From positions 1,839,028 to 1,903,027 of the forward strand of contig CAMZMU010000013.1 in NCBI GenBank assembly GCA_947311845.1: DNA of 64,000 nt, given 5' to 3'. Below, piece by piece: positions 45,103 to 58,000 of this stretch. This DNA is from Poa pratensis. Taxonomy: Eukaryota; Streptophyta; Magnoliopsida; Poales; Poaceae. Each line of letters begins with the position of its first letter. The stretch's first letter is position 1. The position numbers were made by a program, and so were the translations under genes. The notes under the pieces were generated by a model, which saw only the letters and a list, made by a program, of their open reading frames with translations, made no database searches and was not told the origin of the DNA.

Positions 45103-48100
45103 TGAAGGGGTTCGTAGCACAAAACAATAATTTTTCTAACTTACATACGCCAAAACTTAGCCAAGGATCTATCTATCTAGTAATGTTGTAACGGAGAAGA
45201 TATCGGTAACATACCCTTGTAGACCGATAGCGGGGATTATGCTCCCGCAACACGACGTAGCCGACCTCGAGGTCGCAAAGAACTTGGCGCGACGAAGACG
45301 AAGACAACGGTGGCGCGACGATGACGCCCTGGCACCACGACTGTGGCGCCTCCGAGTACTCGCACACGTGCGGAGCTTGACGACGACTTCCGGGCTGTCC
45401 GATCCAGCCGAGATAGCGGAAGTAGAACTTTTGGGTGGAATCCCGCAGCACGACGGTGTACTGCGGTATAGATTTCTCACGTGTGTGCAGTCCTTACAAG
45501 GGGACCACACTCTACGAGAGGTGGAGAGAGGATGGAAGTGGGCGGAGGGGCATCCTCGGCCAATATACAAATTAATTGTTTTTTCTGTGTGTTCAATCCA
45601 ATTAATATGCCCCACTATTTATTAGGGGAGGAGGTATGCCAATGTCCCTCCCTTCTCCATGTGAGACTAAAGGAGGAGGGGGAGGTGGTGCGACTGGCCA
45701 AAGGGGCCTAGCCATACCATGCTGCAGCCGCATGGGCCCCTAGGGCCCAGCCGCACCACCCCCTTTGGGGTCGGCCCCCATATGGGCCTTTCCCTCCGGG
45801 GTTTGGCCCATTTAGGTGGGCTACCCCAATTTTCCTTTTATTTAATATTAAATTAATATTTAAATATATATAAATCATAATTAAATATATTTGCATATTA
45901 TTTAATCTTCCGTGACTCCGTAAGAACTTCTGGATCACCCCGAACTACCTTCGATCTTCCCCCGGAACCCTTCCGATTCCACCGGAATCCTTCCGATTCA
46001 TTTTCTCTCTCGATTTCTATTATTCCGATAATTCCAAAACGATCTCCAAGCATCGTCAAGACCTTAAGTGTGTTACCCTACGTTTCGGGAAATACTCCAG
46101 ACATGGTCGAGATCCCTCGCTCGCCAATGACCGTCAGGGAGACCTGGATGGCTATGACGGTCCCTGTGCATTCCAGAATAATCGTCGTTGAACCGTTAAC
46201 ATGATATTCATTCCTTTTGTTCCTTCGGTACTGCCCTTGTCCGAGATACGATCGTCAACATCCTATGTTGTGTTTTATCCCGTTACCGACAAGGGTTACT
46301 TAACTCATTCCGTGATATTACATCTCCAATGACCTAGTCATACGCTGCGCAGCTTTATAGACGTAATCTCACCGAGTGGGCCCAGAGTATCTTCCCATCA
46401 CACGGATGAACAAATCCCGCTCTTGATCACTCGCCTCGACTACTTCCTTCGGATACCCGAAAGGGACACCTTTATTGTCACGCTAGATAAGTCATGACGT
46501 TTGATGCAATCAAAGTATCTTCCAGAAGCAGCGATTTGATATGATCTCATGGTCTGAGGAATAAGTATCATATTACTCTCCTATTGCAACAATGAACTTT
46601 GTGATACGATCCTCTTGCAATACTTTGTTTGGTATGTCCATCATTTTATTCCACTAATAAAATGACCTCACCATCAACTATATAAATATCCATGATCGGG
46701 AATTCTCGATCATCAGTTGACTAATGAACTAGTTTGTATAGAGGCTTGATGTCTACGTGTGCTTCTATTCTTGTAGACAGTGTTGGGCCTCCAAGAGCAG
46801 AGGTTTGTAGAACAGCAGCAAGTTTCCCTTAAGTGAATCACCCAAGGTTTATCGAACTCAGGGAGGTAGAGGTCAAAGATATTCCTCTCAAGCAACCCTG
46901 CAATTAAGATATAAGAAGTCTCTTGTGTCCCCAACACACCCAATACACTTGTCAGATGTATAGGTGCACTAGTTCGGCGAAGAGATAGTGAAATACAAGT
47001 AATATGGATGATTATAAGTGGTAATTGCAATCTGGAATAAAAATGGCAGCAAGCAAACATGTAGCAGAACTTGTTGTAAACGGTGTTTCAATGCTTAGAA
47101 ACGAGGCCTAGGGATCATACTTTCACTAGTGGACACTCTCAACAATGATCTCATAACTGAATAAGTAAAAGCTACTCTTAAACACTCTCTTGTTGGATAA
47201 CAAACACCATTCATTGTGTAGGGCTACAAAAGCACACCTCAAGCCGGAGTAAACAAGCGCCACAACGTCATAAAGTAATCACACACGGTGCACACACTGT
47301 CACCTTTACACCGTGGAGAGTACCGGAGTTCATATTAAAGTAACCTATAGAGTGCATAATAGATAAAGAGTAACATCTACTTATTCAACTAGATTACAAA
47401 GCTCATGATCACATAAAGATCACACCATGGGAGAGAGAGATGAACCACATAGCTACCGGTAGAGCCCTCAGCCTTGGGGGAGAACTACTCCCTCCTCATC
47501 ATGGGAGTCAGCAGCGGCGATGAAGATGGCGGTGGTGTCGATGGAGATGACTCCGGGGGCAATTCCCCGTCCCGGCGGCGTGCCGGAACAGAGATTCTGT
47601 CCCCCGAAACTTGTCGTCGATGGCGGCGGCGCTGCGGAACTCTTCTGGAAAAATGACTTGGTGCCTTAGGGTTTTCGCGTCTCAGGGAATAAATAGGCTA
47701 AGGGGCGATGTCGGCGGACCCCCGAGGGGCCCAAACCACAGGCAGGCGCGGCTGGGCCCACTGCCGCGCCACCTGGTGGTTTGGCCACCTCGTGGCTCCC
47801 CTTCGTGTCTCCTTCGGACTCCGTGTACGTGCTGGAAAAATAGGGACTTGGCCTTTTGTTTCGTGCAATTCCGAGAATATTTCCAGAAGTAACTTTCTGA
47901 AACCAAAAACAGCAGAAAACAGGGAACTGGCACTGTGGCATCTTGTTAATAGGTTAGTCCCAGAAAATGCATAAAAGTGATATGAAGTGTATACAAAACA
48001 TGTAGCAAATGGTATAATATAAGCATGGAACAGCAGAAATTATGGATACGTTGGAGACGTATCAAGGCTTACTAGGGACTCTGGTTTGTTTATATACCAC

Positions 48101-48219
48101 ACGTGTATTAACAATTCCTATTAACACAGTTATAGCACGGTATAAAACTTATTATAAACTTAATGTGATAATGCAATAAATACTTAATATTTATTTGCCT
48201 CTAGGGCATATCCCCTTCA
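45103..48219 (-). repeat. 3' LTR of the copia element, split by a solo LTR
   Basis: TGAAGGGGTTCG at 45103 and GGGCATATCCCCTTCA at 48219. Removing the solo LTR and one duplication leaves about 1.79 kb. It matches 53019-53827 closely but with small indels (for example about 20 bp present only in the right copy near 53168), so the two LTRs have diverged. Confidence 0.82.
46747..48064 (-). repeat. Solo Sabrina-like LTR
   Basis: 1318 bp, plus-strand ends TGATGTCTACG and GAGACGTATCA (own-strand start TGATACGTCTCC). Flanked by a perfect 5-bp duplication AGGCT (46742-46746 and 48065-48069). It has no internal region, so unequal LTR recombination removed it. Similar to the LTRs at 11368 and 16883 only in parts, such as GGCACTGTGGCATCTTG, so it is another subfamily. 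Confidence 0.88.
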
Positions 48220-51120
48220 ATCTCCCACTTGCACTAGAGTACAAATAAACCAGCTGCATTTTACTGTTAATCATAACACCTTATCTTATAAGCTTTTTAT
48301 GATGATGCTTGTTTGTGGAAGAGTTTTCCTTTAACGGTCTATTCCATACAGAACCATCCATTCTTTGCGATTCATTGATTATCACATTTTTTATATCAAT
48401 CTGTTATCTTGATAACATGTATACATATTTGATGACTAAGTGGGACTTTCGTCTCCACGCGCATACTCTGATTCATAATCAGCTAAGTGCACCAGGAAAT
48501 CACTTAGTCAGAGAACACATTTTCTCCTCTAATCAATATGTATAATTTCACACTATCTATATACCTTTCATACCTATGTAGATTCTGACATTCTGTTGTC
48601 AATCTAGTGTCTAAAATAAACCTTCCTACGACATTTGGTCTTTCCTGTCATCCAGATAGATCCTTTAACAACACTTTGTTGAGTTCATTATCCTCTATAG
48701 ACTCGAATTCTTTATCCTTAGTTTCCTTTAAACAATAAAGATTTTACTTATAGTGAATTCACAAAATTCACCTTAGTACTTGTTCTTCTTATAAGAACAT
48801 GGGTCATATTACATCGAGCACATAATATGGTTTTATACGATGCCACTTAATACATCGGTATAAAAGAGGCAACATATCTCACAACCACTATTATCGTGTA
48901 GAAATCCACTAAATGTTTTAACTAGATTTTTCAAGGACATTTCCTTGATTTATTCCATTCTGACCTTTCAGAATCTAATCTAATAAAACATCTCGACCTT
49001 TTATTTAAAACTTCCTAATCTATCTAAATAGATAACCAATGTTTTAAATCACACACAACTTCACCATAATTCTATAATTATCTCTAATTAACTCTAATTA
49101 ATTTTACCGGTACTTTCCATTATATGTCATTTACATATAAAAACACTTATTAAGCTGCCACTCAAAATGTCAATTACATTTGAGACTCATCTAGCTCCCA
49201 CTCAAAAACATGTATCTTACATATCAGATTTGGTAAGCTAGTTCGACTCCCACTTAAATTATATAAACATAGGGTTCTGCTTCCCTACATACCCCCAGGG
49301 TGACACAAAAGTTTGTGAAACACATGAACGCTCCAGATTGCATGATACCTGTTCGCTAATTGTGATCAGGGGATATGGTAACGCTCCAGATTGCACGATA
49401 CCCCCCAGGCGAGACTTTTTTTTCCGCGCTTGGTAACAATTCTAATGTTGGGCGAGCGCCAGGGGGTATGCACTGAAGCACTCCTCATAAACATAATTTC
49501 TTTCAATATTTTGGACAATACATAATCATTGATCATTTATCAATTCGAAATCCAACATACGAAGCATTAGCACTTTGCTAACACAGACTCAAGCATGTCT
49601 ACATCTATGTAGTCAAACCTTTTGATTTTGTCCAAGACATTCTTTATGACAAAATTAGCTTTATGTCCTTTCCATAGTTTCATTCCTTTCATATAACCTT
49701 CTATATAAAAGATTAAGTAACCACTTTTACTTAATAAGATTCAAATAACATTTATCTTTGTAATCTTAAATGTAACTCGGGATTTACAATTCTTAATTGT
49801 TTATCGTATTTGGTATCATCTAATTTCTTTGTAGTTCGCAGATGTATTTCGTTCTGGCAACAAAAACATTTAATCATGAATATCAATTTGTGACTTGACA
49901 AAAATATTCTTGATTCGTACCATCTTTACAAAAAGCTCCTCATGAAACATTGTGATCTTTTATCATCATTTTCATTCCTTTAGTAGAGTTTTTGTTTTCG
50001 AAACATATTCCGTCACATTACTCCATACTTCATAAGAGTAAGGTCAATTACCTTTATTTAAGCTTTTGCACTATTCCATTAACCTTTCCTTTTGAAAAAC
50101 AATTTTCCGCAATTTACCAAGGCAGCAACACAAGTTTTGCTCTTGTTGGTATTTGGTATATGGAATATATTTTCATACCTTTTATGAATTTTCTATAAAG
50201 AATTATTCGTGTATAGTTTTATATTATCATATAATCCTATAAATCACGACACTGAAAATATTGTCGTTTTACACGAATTTTGGATGAGAAAACAATTTTC
50301 TAAAGTGGGGCGTTTTACTAATACTACTCTAAATAATATTTAAAGTTTTAAGAGATATTTTGAGACCACACTTTATCAAAAATAGAGTATGATTATAATA
50401 TTTATACAAATCAACGTTTTTGATGTGTATTCAATTATTATAATTTGTGGAACAATATTTCACAAGTCTTTATGCTAAAACCATAACCTCAAATCATTGT
50501 CCTTTTGATCAAATCATATAGACCCGATTTAATCCACCTTTTTCTGAAAATCCTTTTGATCTTTTATCAAACAATTTCAGTTTAATGTCTCTTTTAGTAA
50601 ATACATTTTATTTACTTAGAGTCATTTTTAAAGGTTGATAATAATGATATTCACCACATTGATTTAATTATCATCATGTATGATTTTCAATCAATCTTTT
50701 CTTATACATTGACATATCAATGTTTGGATATTTTAATCATCACGTCTCATTTAGACATTGGCTCATGTATATTCATTAGATCAAAATATCTAGGAACATG
50801 CTACAACGCCAACATGATTAAAAATTCGGTGGTGTTGTTTCCGAAAACAATATTATTATCATTAACTTTGGATATTTATTTTATTTTAGCATTCCTGGTT
50901 TTATAAATGTCCAACGTGTTATCGATGAGATTAATATGTGAATAACTTATTTGCAACCGAAATGTGATCATAAGAAGAATTTATTCATAATAAAAAACAA
51001 CTGGCTTGTTCCATTACACATATGAATAACTGTCTTGCACGATGCAAAAACACACTAATTAAAATCACTCTCAAAACGATTACAAAATCTCTTATTCAAA
51101 ACTACTAATCTGAAATGATA
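48220..51120 (-). other. AT-rich non-coding tail of copia element
   Basis: No pol gene. A short duplicated phrase, AACGCTCCAGATTGCA, occurs at about 49328 and 49381, each followed by a GATACC word. Otherwise low-complexity AT-rich DNA. Confidence 0.6.
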
Positions 51121-51166
51121 ACTGTAGAGGGTAAACGCCATTGGCCATCAACTGTCTTGCTTGCCA

Positions 51167-51895
51167 TCACTTGTTCACCATCACATTGTCCTTCTCAGCC
51201 CACTTGTAAGAATCAGGTCCTGCTTTCATAAAACAGAATAAGTATCAGATACTTTTCAACAAGTGTTTTGAAAATAATACATTTATAATTCTGTATATCG
51301 AATATACCATATAGGTCAATGATCTCTGCTTCAATGGGTTCCACTTTCACATTCCTGAACCGGCTTATGAATTCAAGGAGAGTGAGCGATTCACTCTTCA
51401 CAACATAGCCACGGACATGCTCCGCATAGCTGGGAGGTAGTGAACGTAACACAACAGTTATCGCAAAAGCATCCGCCATCCAGTAGTCATAGACATCGTG
51501 AGACTCAAGTATATGTCGTACATCTTGCCCAAATGAGTTTCCAAGCAGGTGTGTTCTTCCATCTGGAGTGAAAGAAACTTATCTAGCTGCTCAAACTGCT
51601 CAAGTTTCATCTGGTCTATGAAACGGGTCTTGAGTGCATCCATCATCACATAAGGTTCCATGTGTTGAAACTGTGCTTTCAACTCAGGCTCCATGTTACA
51701 CGACATGGTGATTTGAACACTTATGAAAATGTCACGACGCTGGCGAAAATCCTCATCTTGTTCTTCGCTTGCGGAATCTACTGGACCATCTCCTAAAGCC
51801 TCTTCTATTACGTAGAGTATGTTGTTGTGTGAGAGGGTTTCCTTAATTTCTCGTACCAGTAGATGAAGTTGGACCCATCAGTCAAAAGTGACCGA
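51167..51895 (-). CDS. Copia Gag (UBN2-type), gag-only, possibly spliced
   Basis: Minus strand. The N-terminal block is LLTDGSNFIYWYEKLRK. Then come ITMSCNMEPELKAQFQHM, MEEHTCLETHLGKMYDIY, AITVVLRSLPPSYAEHVRGY and FRNVKVEPIEAEIIDLYG: the usual copia Gag order. A frame change lies near 51470-51480. After DLYG there is a GT donor (51307) and an AG acceptor at 51223 or 51220. If spliced, the frame continues PDSYKWAEKDNVMVNK and stops at 51167. There is no CCHC zinc knuckle and no protease after it. The gag gene itself is broken by at least one frame change unless another small intron exists. Gag would form the particle; enzymes would come from another element. Confidence 0.6.
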
Positions 51896-52995
51896 TCTCT
51901 AAGGAAATAACCAAAATAGAAATTGTCGCTGGGGTAGAACACCATCTACAGAAATAATCGCAAAGATAATAAGGCTAAGTTTATAAAAAATATGAGCTTA
52001 GTATATAATCAAATTATCAAACATACTCCACTAAGATAATCATCCCTAAAATCATCTCAGCGATTACACGATCCCAATTCACTATACCACCCCCGATCGT
52101 CACGGCCGGCGGCATAGTTGCAAGGGTGGACATCGAAATGTCGATCACAACATTCATGTGACTCATGCTCGATCTTTCGATGTTCACGTGTTCCGAGGCT
52201 ATGTCTGTACATACTAGGCTCGCCAATTAAAACCTTAGTGTATTGCTTGTGCAACGTGGCTTACACCCACGGTATGCGAACGCAGATACGTCTGACACCC
52301 GATCGTCACGGCCTGCCTCGTAACGGAGAACTTTCGGTGGTGCACACTAAGGGAGAACACAACTTTGGTATTTTATTAAGGGATCATCCTATTATAGCTA
52401 CCGTCGTATATATAATATATAAGCAATCAATAGGATATACACACAACAATAAAATATCAAATAATGAAATGAAGTGCGATATGACATGGTCTCGCCTTGA
52501 TCTCCATGGCGCGCCCCGCAGGGCTCCGAGTCCGCGGCGCCTCCTTTTGCCTTCGATAAGTTGAACAATTCATAATATTTACCGTAACCATGTCATATAA
52601 AATGCCTCTGCAAAACAAAGTTAGACGTTTCTACCTTCTTTATGTTTTGCAAGTTTTACGTGGCTTCTAAGGCTTTAATAAGAGAACCGTTTCTTACCTA
52701 CGAACATCAACCACAACATCGATCAAACAATTGTTTGTTTTATATCCCTTTCAGGCCCTCCATTGAAAATGCTAAGCCATCTAAAGAGAGAGAGACAGAC
52801 ATCCGCTAGCCGCATATATGGTACAAGCCATATGTTAGTTGCGAAACCAGTCTCGCGTAAGCGTACGCGTAAGGTCGGTCTGGGCCGCTTCATCAACTCG
52901 ATGCCGACAACATTAGCAAGTGCACGCGAGAGGGTAACAATTATAAGATCCATGCCCACATTCAACATGTGTTCTAACCGTACCAGCAAAACTAC
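51896..52995 (-). other. BARE/Angela-like untranslated leader
   Basis: No gene. The order of blocks on the plus strand (CGTGGCTTCTAAGG, AGAACCGTTTCTTACCTACG, ACCAGTCTCGCGTAAGCGTA, GGGCCGCTTCATC) matches what I remember of BARE/Angela leaders. A phrase CCGATCGTCACGGCC occurs twice (about 52094 and 52299). The stretch 52861-52871 contains overlapping self-complementary words. Confidence 0.6.
52861..52871 (-). other. Overlapping palindromes in leader (candidate dimerisation site)
   Basis: GCGTACGC (52861-52868) overlaps TACGCGTA (52864-52871). Short self-complementary loops in retroelement leaders can start RNA dimerisation; the BARE leader is known to hold such signals. Its use here is inferred. 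Confidence 0.4.
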
Positions 52996-53005
52996 GCATA
53001 GATCG

Positions 53006-53017
53006 GCTCTGATACCA
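53006..53017 (-). other. Primer-binding site of copia element (initiator Met tRNA type)
   Basis: Minus strand TGGTATCAGAGC, one base from the LTR end at 53019. Same site and spacing as at 3049-3060. Confidence 0.9.
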
Positions 53018-53018
53018 C

Positions 53019-53827
53019 TGAAGGGGTTCGTAGCAGAAAACAATAATTTTTCTAACTTACGTACGCCAAAACTTAGTCAAGGATCTATCTATCTATTAAT
53101 GCTGTAACGGAGAAGATATCGGTAACATACCCTTGTAGACCGATAGCGGGGATTACGCTCCCGCAACAAGCGTTGTCGATGTAGACGACGTAGCCGACCT
53201 CGAAGTCGCGAATAACTTGGCGCGACGATGACGCCCTGGCACCACGACTGTGGCGCCTCCGAGTACACGCACATGTGCAGAGCTTGACGACGACTTCCGG
53301 GCTCTCTGATCCAGCCGAGATAGCGGAAGTAGAACTTTTGGGTGGAATCCCGCAGCACGACGGCGTACTGCGGTATAGATTTCTCACGTGTGTGCAGTCC
53401 TTACAAGGGGACCACACTCTACGAGAGGTGGAGAGAGGGTGGAAGTGGGTGGAGGGGCATCCTCGGCCAATATACAAATTAATTGTATTTTATGTGTGTT
53501 TAATCCAATTAATATGCCCCACTATTTATTAGGGGAGGAGGGATGTCAATGTCCCTCCCTTCTCCATGTGGGACTAAAGGAGGAGGGGGAGGTGGTGCGG
53601 CTGGCCAAAGGGGCCTAGCCGCACCATGCTCCAGCCGCATGGGCCCCTAGGGCCCAGCCGCACCACCCCCTTTGGGGTCGGCCCCCATATGGGCCTTTCC
53701 CTCCGGGGTTTGGCCCATTTAGGTGGGCTGTCCCAATTTTTCCTTTTATTTAATATTTAATTAATATTTAAATATATATAATTCATAATTAAATATATTT
53801 GCATATTATTTAATCTCCTGTGACTCC
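53019..53827 (-). repeat. 5' LTR of the copia element, truncated by the Tat element
   Basis: TGAAGGGGTTCG start, colinear with 45103-45914 of the other LTR, then cut after GTGACTCC by TGTTGGGG. The remaining part is not in the window, so it should lie beyond the right edge if it survives. Confidence 0.82.
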
Positions 53828-53924
53828 TGTTGGGGATATACCTAACGGTGAGGCGTCATGGGGCGGTCTCCATGTCGGTTCCCGCTAGAGGAACCCCGTC
53901 TCCTATCTACGATGCCGATATGAC

Positions 53925-54970
53925 GCAACTCGAGTCACCAATATGGTGGACATCCGCAAGTTCTACAAGGAACGTAGCCTTGGACGGTAGCAAGCACATT
54001 TGCCAGAACAATGGGGCGGCCTTCTTCATCCTCTGTCGGCATGTACTCGGTGACTTGCCGAATATCGGCCTCTGGGTACCATGCCGTCATCAGCGAAAGG
54101 GTCACCTTGGCTCCGCCACTCGCAGCAGATCGCAACATGCCGTCATATTGGCCGGTGGCCTTCCCAAGTAGGTCCGGCAAGGTCTCGAATTCAACGGGGT
54201 TGTGCCAGGAAAAAATTTGGCGGCAAACGCCTTGCCCGCACTGACAAGTTGGGGCACTATTTCGCCAACCTCCAGTATGCACGCAAGGCGGGGTGAGCCA
54301 TCAACGTTGTCGCCTAGACCTACTGGCACTGGGGAAAAATCAACAAGTGTTAGCACTAAAGCAAGCAACTCAAGTACTCAAGTAACATGAGGATGAAGGA
54401 AAAAATATTACCAAGGACATGGTCATGGATGGCATTGATTTCATCCAGGTGGACGACGAGCGTATCCTCAGCTAACTTGACAGATTTGGCATGGGTGTCT
54501 TGCTGCAGCTTGGCGGATTTCGTCACCTCGGCAAGATTGTCCCCCAACGCCTTAAGCTGCTCTGTCAACTTGCTGATTTCGGTGGCGTGGTTCATATCTC
54601 GCTCTTCCAACGCCTTGGCGTGAGTTTCCTTCAATTCCATGACCTCCTTGGCTAAATCTGCAGCTTCATTGATCAAGGCTTGTATATCAGTAGAGCTCTT
54701 GAGAATATCTTGCGCAGTGTCTAGCAATGCTACAAAGCGTGAAAAGAGCCAACTAAAATACTTGTCGGAAGAAAACAAAGAGAAAACGGATGAAAAGAAG
54801 GCAAAGAGATTTGTCACCTTCATCCTTTTTGCGAGCCTCTTCCAAGCTCGCAATCTGGGCGTCCTTGAGCTCCATGTCCTGCCGCAGTTGCTGGCACTCC
54901 TTGACCTTCTTCTCTTGAGCGTGGAATAGCTCAAGGTTCGAAGCAAGAACAGCCTGCAAATGCGAAAACA
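53925..54970 (-). pseudogene. Antisense ORF fragment with coiled coil (left)
   Basis: Minus strand. A predicted coiled-coil stretch with VMELKETHAKALEERDMNHA and EISKLTEQLKALGDNLAEV (54946-54356) is followed by IFSWHNPVEFETLPDLLGKA, SLMTAWYPEADIRQVTEY and DEEGRPIVLANVLATVQGY. The last block also occurs in the right fragment. Tat elements often carry an extra antisense gene near the 3' end; this piece lies at the opposite side of pol, which is unusual. Likely intron-like gaps and stops separate the pieces. Confidence 0.6.
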
Positions 54971-55096
54971 ACATTGAGATTAAAACACTATAGTCAAAAG
55001 ACCACTCTGCCGGCTAAAATCCTTGGTGGAGTTCCTTAGCGGGAAGGCGTCACGTTCCAGGCGGGAACCCTTGGCGGCATCGGCGAAACCATCGAC

Positions 55097-58000
55097 GTGT
55101 TCGTCAACGTGTTTTTCTTAGAAGCAGACCAATCTTGCCGCTATGTCTCCCTTGACTCCTGTCGGTTGTTTATAAAAGCTGAGAAGGCAAAAAAGGAAGA
55201 TGACGATGAGGCGGTCTCCATGTCGGAAGATGAGGACCCTAAGCCGCCATGCAAGGAGAAAAAGTACCCCAAGGTGCACGGCCAATTGGTCTGCTTCTTA
55301 GGCACTCCTTCGGCAAAGGAAGAGAAGGCAGAACTCCATGAGCTCAATGCCATGGTGCCTGACGTTCCACAGTACTTAGACTGGTCCAAGGCGGCAATAT
55401 CCTGGGATAGAGATGATCACCCAGATCACGTGCCGCATCCCGGCAAATACGCCCTTGTCGTCGACCCAATTGTCGACAATTTCAGACTCACCAAGGTGTT
55501 GATGGACGGAGGCAGCAGCCTCAACATCATGTACGAGGACACCCTGAAGCGCATGAACTTGACGGAAAGCCAGCTTGACTACAGTAAGGTCAAGTTCCAT
55601 GGCATTGTTCCAGGAAAGCAAGCCATATCCATAGGAAGCATCAAGCTTGAGGTTACTTTCGGACCTGAGACAAACTATCCCTCAGAGTATCTCCGATTCG
55701 AAGTAGTCCCCTTCAAGAGTGCTTACCACGCAATCTTTGGACGACCGGCTTTCGCCATGTTCATGGCTAGACCGTGTTACATCTACTGCAAACTGAAGAT
55801 GCCTGGACCCAACGGTACTATTACCGTCAATGGCAACTTCAAAAAAGCAAAGGAGTGCGAACGTGGCAACGCCACCTTCGCTGAGGCAGTCCTCCACGCA
55901 GAGGAGCTAGCCATGTTAAAAAAGGAAACTGATACGTCGCAGCTGCCGGAAAAGGTGAAGACAACCGAGCCAAAGCAGACTTTCAAGACCTCCGAGGAAA
56001 CAAAGAAGGCGGATCTGGTGCCAGGTGACAGCTCCAAGCAAGTCGCCATCGGATCCGGCTTAGATGACAAATAGGAAAGCGCGCTCATTGAGTTCCTGCG
56101 TGAGAATCGGGATATCTTTGCATGGTCGTCAGCCGACATGCCGGGTGTACCGAGGGAACTTGCCGAGCACTCTCTTAATGTCTACAAAGGAGCCAAGCCA
56201 GTGAAGCAAGGAATAAGACGCTACGGTGAAGAGAAGAGGAAGGCAATAGGGAAGGAGATCATCAAGTTGCAAGAAGCTAAGTTCATTAGGGAGGTAGTAC
56301 ACACCGATTGGTTGGCAAATCCTGTAATGGTTCCAAAACCCAATAAGGAAATGAGAATGTGCATCGATTATACGGGTTTGAACAGGTGCTGTCATAGACT
56401 CCACAGCCGGCTCCGAGCTGTTGTGCTTTTTGGACGCGTACTCCGGGTACCACCAAATAAAAATGTTAGAATCTGACCAACTAAAAACATCGTTTACTAC
56501 GCCCTACGGGACCTTCTGCTACATCACGACGCCCTTCGGCCTAAAAAATGCCGGCGCAACATATCAGCGATGTATGCAAAGATGCCTGCATGAGCAGATT
56601 GACCGCAATGTTCACGTCTATGTAGACGACATTGCTGTCATGTCTAAGAAAAAGGTGGATTTGCTTGACGATCTACTAGAAACCTTTGACAGCCTCCGGG
56701 TATATAAGATGAAACTCAACCCAAAGAAGTGCGTTTTGGGGGTTCCTGTCGGCAAGTTGCTTGGCTTTATCATTTCCGAACGAGGAATAGAGGTCAACCC
56801 GGAGAAAATCAAAGCTATTCTCAACATATCCAGGCCCACAGGCTTGAAGGACGTGCAGCGCCTTGCCGGCTCGACGGCTCCCGTCAGTCGTTTCATTAGC
56901 CGCCTTGGAGAAAAGGCCATGCCTCTCTACCGGCTTCTCAAGAAATCCGACAACTTTAAGTGGACAGACGAAGCAGATGCCGCCTTGCAGCAACTCAAGG
57001 AAGCATTAACGACTGCACCAATCCTTGCAGCAGCTCATACGAAGGAGCCAATGCCGCTTTACATCGCTGCAACTAACTTGGTTGTCAGCGTAGTCCTGGT
57101 TGTGGAACGTAAGACGGAAAAATCAGACATACCGGAACAGCGTCCTGTCTACTTCATCAGTGAAGTGTTTTCCGCCTCGAAACAGCGTTATCCGCATTAC
57201 CAAAAGCTGGTATATGGTGTTTTCTACGCCGCCAAAAAATTGAGGCATTACTTCCAGGAACATTCAATCACGGTAGTGAGCAAGGCACCCCTGGGTGATA
57301 TAATAAACAACACGGAAGCTACATGCTGAGTTGCCAAGTGGGGCATTGAGCTCGCCGCCTTTGATATCGTGTATAAACCTAGAAATGCCATTAAGTCTCA
57401 ATCTTTGGCAGATTTCATGGCAGATTGGACAGAAGCAATGGACGAAGTACCTTTCCCTGAATCAGAATACTGGGTCATGCACTTTGACGGATCAAAGATG
57501 CTTCAGGGCTCGGGGGCTGGTGTTGTATTAAGGAATCCGCAAGGAGACAAGCTTAGCTATGTGCTACAAATACACTTCAAAGCAACAAACAATATTGCTG
57601 AATACGAAGCGCCCCTTCACGGCTTACACATCGCCAAAGATTTAGGCGTCCAACGCGTCCTCTACTATGGAGATTCAGATCTGGTGGCACAGTAGATGCG
57701 GGGTACCTGGGATGAAAAAAGCGCAACAATGGCGGCATACCGTGCCACTGTTGACGAATTCGCCAAGTGCTTCCTGGGGTGCGAGGTCTGCCACATCCCT
57801 AGAGCAAAAAACGAGGCGACAGACACACTTGCCAGACTTGGATCTTAACGCAAACAAGTACCAAAAGATGTTTTCCTCGAACACCTCCACAAACCGTTAA
57901 TAAAGGGAGCAAACCTCCTTGACCCAGAATTGGTAGAACCAGTAGAAGACGCTAGCTACGCCGTCTACCTGGTAAAGCCGGATTGGACGACGCCATACTT

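Larger units (their letters stand above)
45103..53827 (-). mobile_element. Non-autonomous copia element with BARE-like leader
   Basis: Minus-strand order: 5' LTR 53827-53019 (cut by the Tat element), primer site 53017-53006, leader 52995-51896, gag-only coding region 51895-51167, about 2.9 kb AT-rich non-coding DNA, short purine-rich tract (AAGTGGGAGAT) at 48220-48232, and 3' LTR 48219-45103 interrupted by a solo LTR. LTR tips are inverted: TGAAGGGG and CCCCTTCA. No protease, integrase or RT was found. It would need a partner for these. Confidence 0.75.
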
